From Agroathelia rolfsii (taxonomy: Eukaryota; Basidiomycota; Agaricomycetes; Amylocorticiales; Amylocorticiaceae), in NCBI GenBank assembly GCA_018343915.1, contig JABRWF010000004.1, positions 1,178,001-1,242,000 of the forward strand: DNA of 64,000 nt, read 5' to 3'. Numbering within the stretch: position 1 is the first letter of the stretch; the number at the start of each line of letters is the position of its first letter. The notes under the pieces are model-generated. The model saw only the letters and a program-made list of their open reading frames with translations. It did no database searches and was not told where the DNA came from. Of the stretch, positions 49,784 through 61,056 are shown piece by piece. A program made the translations under genes and the position numbers.

Positions 49784-52186
49784 ATGGCTTCACTTCGTCA
49801 AACGAGCGCCATAGATGACCTTCCCATAATCCTCATGAAGGAGGGCTCATCTCAGCCTCCTTCTACTAAGTTCGCTGAAGTAGGTGTGAAAGAAGTCTTA
49901 GATAATCTAGCAGATCCCGAAGACGCTCCGATGCGTCTGACCGACTGGCTCTTTCGTCGTAATATCAAGAGGAAGGACCCAAATGCTGTAGCCACCAGGC
50001 GCAGTGTATTTGATGACCCCAACCTTGCTCCTCTCTACATGCCTAAATCTGATTACGAAAATCTGCATCGATTTGACATCAATGCACGATGGACAGTTGG
50101 TGAAGAGAAGGTTTGATGATCTTCCTCATCCATGGATGTGCAAAACTCATTGACAATACAAGGCCCTAGTGAGAAAAATGGATATCAAAATCTTAATCTG
50201 GGCGATTGTTAGTTTCTCTGCACTCAACATGGACCGCAGCAACTTGAGGTGAATCATACCTTTTTAATGAGACGTTTATCAACTTTTTTTGTAGTCAGGC
50301 CAATACAGATAATTTTCTTCCTGATTTGCGTATGAGTACAGATGGTTCGGTGTTTTCCCCTTGCTCATTGATCGTGATGACATAAAATTATTTCTTTGCT
50401 TTACCTAGACTTTAACTGGGGGAACACCATCTTCCGCCTGTCCTTCCTATTCGCCGAGCTGCCATCACAATTGATTTCAAAGCGGATTGGCCCAGACCGC
50501 TGGATCCCTACTCAGATGTGTCTTTGGGCTATTGTAACAATATCTCAGTTTTGGCTGTCTGGTAGGGTATCATTCTTCATAACCCGTGGACTGTTAGGGT
50601 TAGTTGCTTACGCCACTGAGATGGTTCACCTCAACTTACCATGTTTTCTATTTTAGTCTTCTGCAAGGAGGGTAAGCTCAAACAATCACGCGTTTGATCA
50701 GTACATCATGGCTGATTTTATGCAGATATATTCCTGACTTGATCTTATATCTGTCTTATTTTTACACAAAGACTGAACTACCCCTACGGCTCACCTTCTT
50801 TTGGATGTCTCTCAATTTGGTCGACATTATTGCTTCCTTCCTAGCGTATGGAATATTAAATTTGGATGGAAAGTTTGGCTATTCTGGCTGGGCGTGGTTG
50901 TTCTTGATTGAGTGAAGTGGTTTCTTTCAGTATCTAATGCTTTGCCTTGATTTTTATTCAAAGAGGTCTTATTACGTTGATTCTTGGAATAGCTACATTT
51001 TTCCGCATGCCAGCATCACCAACGCAGACCAAAACGTGGTTCCGCCCAAAGGGCTGGTTTAGTGAGCGCGAAGAGACAATCATGGTGTGCCGAATCCTCA
51101 GAGATGATCCTACAAAAGTTTGTCTTCTCAAAACACTTTTGAACCCGGCATTCAACATTCTTTTCAAGGGTGATATGCATAATCGGGAGGGATTAACTCC
51201 GAAACGTCTGTGGACTGCTATTTGCGACTATGATCTGTGGCCCCTGTACTTAATGTACCTTCTTTTACGGCTCATGATGTTGGATGGTAATATTTCTGAC
51301 TGACCTCCCCTTAGTGGATTGATGTTTGGTATCCCGCAATCGACACCTCAGACTTACTTGACACTTTCATTGCGACGCCTCGGCTTTGACACCTTCACAA
51401 CAAATCTTTTAGCAATCCCATCTACGGTGACTCGTATGCCGGAGTAAAGTGAAATTGCCTACTGAAACTAAATATATAGGTCATTGCAATTTTCATGATG
51501 TTCATCGTCACTGTCATATCCGAAGTCATCTCAGAAAGAGCTTTTTTGTCAAGCCTGGAGGATCTCTGGACGTTACCGTTCATTATTGCTATCTATGCAC
51601 AGCCTAAGGATGTCAATCAATGGACGTATTTCGTCAGTAGCAGCATGTCGTCTTTCTTCATCATGTTTAATCTCATCTATAATTTGTAAAGGGTCTAGCT
51701 ACAGGACTGCTATCATGCCCCTATACACAACCTATCCAGGTGGCATGGACTTCTCGAAACGCCGGTGCTGTTGCCAGTCGCACCGTGAGCGCATCTCTAT
51801 ACAATATGTATGCTGAACTTGCTCTGTTATTGTTATGGAGGTAATTGACTCACATTTTAATCAGGATGGTACAACTTAGTGGAGTCGTTGGCTCGCAGAT
51901 ATATCAAGCCAGTGACGCTCCTCAATGTGATGATCCTCTTTCTTGCTGGAACACTGTGACTATTTGCTTATATACCACGACAGATAAACGCGGCAATCTC
52001 ATACTTGTCTTGTTGACCATATTCAACGTTGTTATCCTGTATCCTGGAACGAAGCTATACTACATTTGGAAAAATAGGAGGCGTGATAGGATATGGGCTG
52101 CCATGGCTGCAGAGGAAAAGCAAGAGTACCTGCTGACGACAAAAGATATGGGGAATAGAAGGCTGGATTTCAGATTTGCACATTGA
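49784..52186 (+). CDS. MFS transporter, Dal5/YIL166C-like (array member A)
   Basis: A 12-helix permease of the anion:cation symporter branch of the major facilitator superfamily; substrate unknown, with small organic anions or sulfonates being the family's known range. Seen: a hydrophilic N-terminus with [144 protein letters not shown]; and a C-terminal [14 protein letters not shown] ending at 52186. About thirteen short introns, and all junctions I checked keep phase. The N-terminus and its DFRF ending resemble yeast YIL166C (Soa1) more than Dal5. It looks intact. Confidence 0.85.
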
Positions 52187-52979
52187 TTTACGAGGTACTG
52201 TTTGAAATTCAAATTCAAATATTGTCTAGCATATTATACAAATACGAGTTGGAATTTTCTAATGAGCAATACAGTATTCGAAGCAATTGTTATCATGACA
52301 TTGCAGATTGGGCTGCCAATCTATTTTGGTGGTATAGGAGCCGAAACACCACTGAAAGGCTTGGATTTGTACTTATTTGTACGCAGACGCCGGGAAAGTG
52401 GCGTCACCCTTGTTCGATTTGGACTAGAGTTATCAACCATGAGAGGACAGAGCACATACACACACCCGAGCTGTAGGGCTTCTCGATACTTTGGATGGAT
52501 GGATGTGCTTGTGCGACGGTTCTTGTGACGTTCATTATCTGATTGTGAATATACGTGCTTTCTAACTTGGTAATTCTCCACCTTCTGCGTCTTGTTCACC
52601 GCGGAGTCGGCGTGCTTCTATCAAGCTCGTCATTTGGACATCGAATGACACTACCCTCAGTTTTCTATTACTCTTACCCTCATTGGTCCCGTCATGTTTT
52701 CTCTGGACTCTCCATTAGGGTATGGAGTCAGTATTTTGCTCGCCTATCACCCCTCATTGGCGTAGGGATGGCATCCGATCTACCTTCTTGATCGTTCCTC
52801 CCACTGCTTATGGTAGAATGATGTGCTTATGAGCAAGTCTCTCATGATGTATCTGTATGGGACGCATGGATATAGTACAAATAAATCTTTGCCCTTCGGT
52901 CCTTGCATTGCTTTGTCCACGGTGTGTCAGTGCTTGAGATAACAGATAGCACCGCCAAGTGTTTATTGGCATAATAATC
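52187..52979. other. Intergenic between copies A and B with conserved upstream block
   Basis: It carries the 3' flank of copy A and, at 52618-52680, a block beginning CAAGCTCGTCATT that recurs before copies A and D. Near 52820 it shares the string ATGATGTGCTTATG with 57966, upstream of copy D. Likely the duplicated promoter of the transporter. Confidence 0.5.
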
Positions 52980-55532
52980 ATGTCGTCTCCCGATCAACCC
53001 AACCCTATCCATGACCTCGTCATTAACTCTGTAGAAAAGGCTTCTCCTACTCCCTCTATAACAAAGTCTATCGATGTAAACTTGAAAGAGGTTCCAGATG
53101 ACCTTGCCGACCATGAGGATCCTCATACTAGTCTTACGGATTGGCTCTTTCGTCGCAACAAACACAAAAAGGAACCGGATGCTATAGCTACTAGACGTAG
53201 TGTATTTGATGACCCTCATCTAGCCCCACACTACATGCCCAAGTCGGACTATGAGAATTTGCATCGCTTCGATATAAATGCAAGATGGACGGTTCGTGAG
53301 GAAAGGGTATGCAGTGGCTAAACTTCACTCAAATTTACTGCATTTGAATGCTGACTCAAGCCCTTAGGAGCTGGTCAGGAAGATAGATATCAAGGTCCTC
53401 ATTTGGGCGGTCATTAGTTTCTCTGCGCTCAATTTGGATCGCAGCAATATCAGGCAAATATGATTCTTTGTGATAAGATATTCTCTTCCTGACGCTATTC
53501 TAGTCAGGCAAATTCGGACAACTTCCTGCCGGAACTCCATATGACAACAGATGGTCAGTTTCAGCTTCGGGCAGTGCTAATCAACTAATGATAATGTTTT
53601 TGAATATTTGTTCCATCTCCTCAGATTATAATTGGGGGAACTCAATCTTTCGTCTAGCATTTTTGGCCGCAGAACTCCCTTCTCAGTTAGTTTCGAAGCG
53701 TGTTGGCCCAGATCGCTGGATTCCTACTCAAATTTGTCTATGGTCAATCGTAACAATATGTCAATTCTGGCTATCTGGGAGGACGTCGTTCTTTATAACA
53801 CGTGCTTTACTAGGGTTAGTAATCAAGGCTACTCACATGGTGGACATCTTGTTTTTATTATTTATTTATTTATTTCACGTGGTGGATATATGCTTACGAA
53901 CTTGTATGATCTAGCTTTCTACAAGGAGGGTGGGTTACCCAATTTTTCGTATCTCATGCGATTAGATATTGATCAATTGTCGGTATCAGATATATCCCAG
54001 ACTTGATTCTATATCTATCCTACTTCTACACCAAAACCGAGCTTCCCTTGCGTCTTACTTTCTTCTGGATGTCCCTCAACCTGGTTAACATTATTGCCTC
54101 CTTTCTTGCATATGGTATACTGCATCTTGACGGGAGACTTGGTTATCCCGGTTGGGCATGGCTTTTCCTGATTGAGTAAAGCAGTTTTTTTTCTTTTGGA
54201 TTATTTCATGCAGCGATCTTATGCGTCTAGATAGGGGTCTGCTTACTCTAGTCATTGGAATCATTACATTCTTCCGCATGCCTCCGTCACCAACGCAAAC
54301 CAAGGCTTGGTTCCGTCCAAAGGGTTGGTTCAACGAGCGCGAAGAGACGATCATGGTCTCTCGTATTCTTAGGGATGACCCGTCGAAAGTTGGTATATTC
54401 GTTTGCTCAAATGCAGTGTTTATATGACTTATGTTCTCAAAGGGTGATATGCACAACCGAGAAGGTTTGACTCCAAAACGCTTATGGATCGCCGTTTGTG
54501 ACTATGACCTGTGGCCTATCTATTTCATGTATTTGAATTGTCTAAAAAGTCTGGCGCGGATTGGCTGATGAGGATCATGTTTTGTAGCGGATTGATGTTT
54601 GGTCTACCACAGTCGACACCTCAAAACTACCTAACACTTTCGTTGCGCAACCTCGGATTCAATACTTTTAACACGAACCTACTAACGATTCCATCTACTG
54701 TAATCCTATGCTCCCATTTATCTTTATCACTGTTATTGAATTAATATCATTCTTAGGCTATAGGTATCGTTATGATGTTTATAATCACCCTCATATCCGA
54801 AGCCATCTCCGAACGTACCATTGTGTCTATGATGGAAGACCTTTGGATCCTGCCATTCATTATCGCTATATATGCTCAGCCAAAAGACGTCAATCCATGG
54901 ATGTTCTTCGTAAGTTGCATATGCCACTTGTTTGTCCTCTTTCGTTGATACTTTGAATTTAATATTTGATTCATAAAGGGCTTGGCAACGGGATTATTAT
55001 CCTATCCGTATACCCATCCCATTCAAGTTGCATGGGCATCTCGCAATGCTGGTGCAGTCGCAAGTCGCACAGTAAACGCTTCACTCTACAACATGTACGT
55101 ACAGTATTTTGGTTCTTGTCAGGAAACATCTTATAAGACGGTGTTTCACCAGGATGGTGCAGCTTAGCGCTGTTGTTTCTTCGCAAATATACCAAGCCAG
55201 TGATGCTCCACAATGTATTTGCTTCTAGTTATCTCTGCTTTTTCGCGGCTCTGCTAACTAATATGTAATCTACAGATAAGCGTGGTAATCTCGCACTCAT
55301 CATTATAACCGTTTTTAATGTCACAATTATGTATCCTGGAACGAAACTATATTACATTTGGAAGAACAAGAAGCGTGATAGAATATGGAATGCCATGACG
55401 CCTGAGGTAAACCTATCTTTTATATCCTTTGTAAATTCTACTGAATCTTTCTTAACATAGGAAAAGGCAGAATATTTAAAAACGACGAAAGATTTAGGCA
55501 ATAGACGACTCGATTTCAGATTTGCTCATTAA
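52980..55532 (+). CDS. MFS transporter, Dal5/YIL166C-like (array member B)
   Basis: Same architecture and intron positions as copy A. Seen: a start [96 protein letters not shown]; a micro-exon giving FLQGG between two introns; [71 protein letters not shown]; and [14 protein letters not shown], stop at 55530-55532. It looks intact. It is closer to copy D than to A in the loop and C-terminal wording. A GT microsatellite follows the stop by about 45 bases. Confidence 0.86.
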
Positions 55533-56391
55533 TACTTTGATGGGTAGATTACGATCAAGAGACAATATATGAGATGTTGTGTGTGTGTGTGTGTGTATGT
55601 GTGTGTGTTCTTTCTTTCTTTTACCCCATTGTAGCATAATAGAGGTGTCAATTATATGTGCGCCTGATACTCCCGTGTAAATCTGTGCTTTTCGCCATGA
55701 ATCTTATTCAAACAGAACTTAAAGTCGATGATGATTTGAATGTCGATAACAGCTTAGTATTCATCAATCTAATCAGAATACCAGCACCTCGCATACATAA
55801 GTAAAATAAAGGCCAAGGTTGAGCGAATGTGAGAATCTTACTACCTGGTAATTGGAATCCCCAGTACGTAGAGTACATGTATAGCAGTTGGCAGCTGACT
55901 TCAAAAAATCACCGAGATACGTGACAATAGTGTCAACATACATCTTGACTAGATATTTGTGCTTGTTTGTACCTACGAACGTGATATTTCGTGCTGTAAT
56001 GATGTTCCAGTCAGAATGAGAACACTCATCATAGCATTTTCAGCGTCTTTTATAATATATAGAATTGCCAATCAACCTCTCAGATCCACTTCACTATATC
56101 ATCGCACGTTCTTTTTATGATCATGCCATTCCCCGCGTATTTGAGTTCCAGTTGCTCATGATCATACCACGTCGACGGAGCATGCTTCAATCAAATCCCC
56201 CACACAACAGCTTCTAAAAATGTTCGTCTCTTCGGGTTGATACCCTAGGAGTGAGTCTCTAAGAGTAATTACAAATATGTGGGCTCGGACAACACGATAT
56301 CTCGGCGCTCTTCTGTCATTCCCTGTTTGCTCTTCAAGACAACTGATAACACCCAGCGTCTTATCTTATGGTTTACTGAATACAATTTACC
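55533..56391. other. Intergenic between copies B and C
   Basis: The GT microsatellite, then AT-rich sequence leading to the start of the deleted copy C. The CAAGCTCGTCATT block seen before copies A, B and D is not evident here. No other coding frame. Confidence 0.4.
55578..55608. repeat. GT dinucleotide microsatellite
   Basis: About fifteen GT units interrupted once by GTAT, in the probable 3' untranslated region of transporter copy B. Confidence 0.9.
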
Positions 56392-57405
56392 ATGACATCT
56401 TCATCTCTTGATCAATTTGGTACTGCTCATGACCTGTCTATTGATACCAAGAAAAATACTTCCTCAACTACGTACATAACGAAGTTCGTCGATGGAAACA
56501 TAAAGGAGACCGCGGATGACCTCATAGATTATGAAGACCCCCCAAGTAGCCTCACATCGTTTCGATATTAATGCAAGATGGACAGTTCACCAAGAGAACG
56601 TATACAGGGCTAGTATTTAGAGGATGCAAAGTTTGAACCTTTTTTTATAGGTGTTTGTCAAAAAGATAGAGATAAAGGTGCTTGTTTGGGAGGTAATCAG
56701 TTTTTCTGCACTCAACCTGGATCGCTTTAACGTCAGATAAAGGTCCATATTCCTTACTACATGTAGTAGCTTTTTCTCTTGACTCCGTCGCAGTCAGGCC
56801 AGAATTTCATATGACAACGGATGGTTAGTTCTGAATTATATTCATCCACTTACAATCCGTGTGTTCTCAAATACTACCTTGCCTAAAATCAGACTACAAG
56901 TGGGGAAACTCTATCTTCCGTCTGGCCTTTTTGGCTGTCGAACTCCCTTATCAACTAGTTTCAAAGCGTGCTGGTCCGGATCGCTGGATTCCCATTCAAA
57001 TGTGTTTGTGATAAATTGTGACGATCTCCCGGTTCTGGCTTTCTGGAAGTGTATCATTTATTGTGACGCGTGCTTTGCTAAGGTAAGCGGTGAGGCTATT
57101 AGCATGGATTGTATGAACCTATGAAATTGTCTGTCTGGCCTTATACAAGGAGGATAGGCTTTCGTATATTTTGTGTGCACCAGCCAGATATCGCCTGAAC
57201 AAAAGCAGATATATCCCGGACTTGGCCCTCTACTTATCTTATTTTTATACTAAGAACGAGCTGCTACTTCGTCTTACATTCTTCTGGATGACACTCAATC
57301 CAGTCAACATTATCGCATCCTTCCTAGCATATGCAAAAAGCAGAATATTTGCGAACAACAAAGGACTTGGGTAACAGACGGCTTGATTTCCGGTTTGCAA
57401 ATTAA
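56392..57405 (+). pseudogene. MFS transporter copy with two large internal deletions (array member C)
   Basis: The start (MTSSSLDQFGTAHDLSI) and end ([11 protein letters not shown], stop 57403-57405) are both preserved, but the middle is not. First deletion: near 56550 the frame runs from SSLT directly into the RFDINARW segment, losing the stretch that carries [13 protein letters not shown] and [10 protein letters not shown]. Second deletion: near 57334 it jumps from SFLAYA straight to KSRIFANNKGLGNRR. This removes most of the second half of the protein, including the large cytosolic loop and helices 6-12, and more than a kilobase relative to copies B and D. The remaining exons also carry stops. 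It cannot make a transporter. Confidence 0.87.
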
Positions 57406-58130
57406 GATCCGTGTCCTCTATGGATTAACATTTTGATATATAGCATTGGATGGATCAAATTGACTGTACTTTTAACGTATGCTAAGCCATAATCAGGTCC
57501 AATACATAAATTTATTTTACATTGTCAGATCACGTCAAATTCGGTAGGTGCCTCTACCAACGCCACCGGACCGTGGTACACGTGATCACAAAGGTGGCGG
57601 TATTGCCGCCAGTGTTATACTTGAAGCTGCAATGCAACCAAGCCTGCGACCTGTATTATAAGTTTACTGCAGCTGTAACGAATTTTTCGCGATAACAGTG
57701 TAAACGCTAAAACTGATTAAGACGGCATTTTTATTTTGATATCATATATCCGCAAGCATCATTAGGTCGCCAACTTCGATCAAGCTCGTCATTCGTACAT
57801 CGAATGACATACTATCTGCTCACCGCACTGCTCGCAATTGGTGCTTGTACTGACCACCTGTCTTATCAGCCCCTTTATTTCATCATCTGGTCATGGGATC
57901 TACTCATTGCCGGTTTGGTTTCCATAATCATGGCGAAAGTACCGGCGGAATGCTCTCCGTCTGGGATGATGTGCTTATGGGTCATACACTTTCAGGCCCC
58001 AGAGGCTCTTGGTGTCGATACAAATTCAAGAGTTCAACTATGCTTTATTGCTGGCTGCGCTACTTTTCCCTTTGCTGTTACCAACACTCCTTAGCGCTGG
58101 ACTAGTCTGCACCTATTACAGCTGGTTATA
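57406..58130. promoter_or_regulatory. Upstream region of transporter copy D
   Basis: It contains the CAAGCTCGTCATT block (57777-57830) shared with the regions upstream of copies A and B. It also contains a single CACGTG E-box at 57579-57584 inside a GTGATCAC palindrome. CACGTG is the kind of site bound by bHLH and bZIP regulators, including those of sulfur metabolism, but one copy is weak evidence. Confidence 0.45.
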
Positions 58131-60621
58131 ATGACTTCGTTGGATCAGTTCGGCATCGCCCATGATATTGCTATCAAGAAAGTGGAATCCCAACCTGCGA
58201 CACCCTCGGTCAAGTCTCTCGACATCAAAAGCACGCCTTCTGATCTTGCAGACGAGGAGGAGCCCCCGAGGCGTCTCACAGACTGGCTCTTTCGTCGCCG
58301 GGCCTACAGGTCAAAGAACCTTGATACTATAGCCACCAGACGGAGCGTCTTCGATGAACCTACTCTCGCACCCCACTATATGCCGAGACCAGGCTATGAA
58401 AACTCTCACCGCTTTGACATTAATGCTAGGTGGACTGCCCGTGAGGAGAAGGTATTTTCATCACATTTTCCTTTCGCTCTCGCCAAATCTCACTAGACGG
58501 ATGTTCAGGCGTTGGTCCGGAAAATTGACTTCAGAATCATGCTCTGGGCTTTGGTCAGCTTCTCCGCGCTTAACCTTGATCGTGGTAATCTGAGGTATGT
58601 GCTGATGTTCAACCTTCTATCAAAGTTACTAATACTAGTATAGTCAGGCCAATACGGATAACTTCCTTGAAGATCTTCATATGACTACAAACGGTCAATC
58701 CTTTATTCTTGCGTTTTGCTACGTAATCTAATTTCCCCTATCTGAATATACAGATTACAACTGGGGGAATTCTATCTTTCGTCTGGCCTTTCTGTTTGCT
58801 GAGCTACCATCACAGCTAGTTTCAAAGAGGGTCGGACCTGACCGTTGGATCCCCACTCAGATTTGTCTTTGGTCCATCGTCACAATTGCCCAATTCTGGC
58901 TGAAAGGTAGAGCCTCGTTCTTTATCACACGTGCTCTGCTTGGGTCAGTAATATAGGCTTGTTATTATTGAAAATTTATTGATCCTGATCATTCTCAAAG
59001 CTTTATTCAGGGCGGGTGGGAGCAATTTACGCATGCAAAACCTATAGACGACTGACATACTCTCCAGATATATCCCTGATCTGATCCTTTATCTATCCTA
59101 TTTCTATACCAAAACAGAGTTGCCCTTGCGACTTACATTCTTCTGGATGTCCTCAAACTTTATCAGCATTGTTGCTTCTTTCCTTGCCTATGGCGTCTTG
59201 CGTTTGCGTGGTACACTTGGTTACCCCGGATGGGCCTGGCTATTTCTCATCGAGTTAGTCTACTCGTATCTTTATTTCGTTGTCCTTGAATATGAACTCC
59301 TGACACTCGCGCTCATAGGGGTCTTATCACCTTTATTATTGGACTCTTTACCTTCTTCCAGATGCCTCCGTCTCCCACGCAAACTAAGACGTGGTTTAGG
59401 CCCAAGGGCTGGTTTGATGAACGTGAGGAGACAATCCTCGTTAGTCGGATTCTTAGAGACGACCCGTCAAAAGTAAGCTTTCTGCCATCGTTTGCATATT
59501 AACATTCGTTCAGACATTCCAAAGGGCGATATGCACAATCGGGAAGGTCTATCCCTGAAACGTCTGTGGACAGCTGTTTGCGATTATGACCTCTGGCCTA
59601 TTTACTTGATGTGTGTTGTTCTTTAGATGACTTTGAACACGGGGAATTGATGCTTCTTTAGTGGACTTCTTTTTGGTATCCCACAAAGTACACCGCAAGC
59701 ATATCTCACGCTGTCGCTCCGTCAGCTTGGATTTAACACATTCACGAGTAATTTACTGACAATCCCATCTACGGTACGTAATATCTCCCTCGGAGGCACA
59801 CCCTTCTAACGACTTCATTAGGCAATTGGAATTTTCACGATGCTTATCATCACCCTCATTTCCGAGGCCATTTCAGAACGCGCTATTGTTGCGATGATGC
59901 AGGATCTGTGGATTCTACCTTTCATCATTGCTATCTACGCTCAGCCCAAGGATGTTAATCCATGGAAATTCTTTGTAAGTACCCTTGCTATTTTACCATT
60001 TCAAATCTACATGTAGACAACTTCCTTTCATCTATTTCAGGGCCTCGCGACTGGGTTACTTTCATACCCTTACACACACCCTATCCAGGTTGCCTGGGCA
60101 TCACGCAATGCCGGCGCAGTCGCCAGTCGTACCGTGAATGCATCACTTTATAACATGTATGCTCTCACTTTTAGACTCTTTTTATGAGTATCTGTGAAAA
60201 CTATCATCGATTAGGATGGTACAACTCAGTGTCGTTGTTTCTTCACAAGTCTACCAAGCCAACGATGCTCCACAATGTACTTGACTTTTCATTTGTTATT
60301 TCTCAAAGATACAGATGCTGATATATATATAATAATAACTACTAGATAAACGTGGAAATCTCGCTCTGATCATCATCACCGTCTTCAATGTGACTATTCT
60401 GTACCCTGGCACGAAATTGTACTATATCTGGAAGAACAAGAAACGGGATAGGATATGGGACGCTATGACACCTGAGGTGAGGAATGATTGACATAATCCG
60501 CCTCTGTTGCAGTTACTGACTGATGATATGATGAAACCTATTACTGAAGGAAAAAGCCGAGTACCTTCGCACGACGAAAGACCTGGGGAACAGAAGACTG
60601 GATTTCCGATTTGCGCACTGA
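58131..60621 (+). CDS. MFS transporter, Dal5/YIL166C-like (array member D)
   Basis: Intact by inspection. Seen: [73 protein letters not shown] then [16 protein letters not shown] across an intron; [19 protein letters not shown]; a FIQGG micro-exon; [97 protein letters not shown]; and [14 protein letters not shown], stop at 60619-60621. The first residues (SLDQFGxAHD) are shared with deleted copy C, so C and D are probably sister copies. Intron positions match A and B. Confidence 0.87.
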
Positions 60622-61056
60622 TTATGTGCCGTGTTGACGAGCCAGCCGTATGACTATCTCATGGACATGATGTCTATGCAGTGTCGTGATATACAAAAAA
60701 AAAGATCATTTCTCGAATAGAACCTAATGATGGTACACATCAGGTAGAATTAGTACATTCATTCTTACCTATATTTTTAACAAATCCCACACACAAATAC
60801 ATGTACAAAAAAAAAAAAATCTGTTAATTGCGTGAAATAGCCCAAAAAATTTGTATAAATACAAAGTTGTACGAAAGTCAGAGTCCCAAGAGATACGCGT
60901 GAATGAGGTGTGTGAGCCTATGCTATAGTTACTACGTACTACGCAGTATATATTTTTTTGAGATAATGTTAAAATGACGAGTGAGGAGTGGTGCAAGTGA
61001 CGCGAATACGACGTTACGGGTGTTTTGTATAAATTAAAAAATATAAAATGTTAGTG
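60622..61056. other. Intergenic, convergent 3' regions
   Basis: It lies between the stops of transporter D (+) and the RING protein (-). AT-rich with A-runs (60698-60706, 60808-60820) that suit polyadenylation regions on either strand. Confidence 0.5.
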
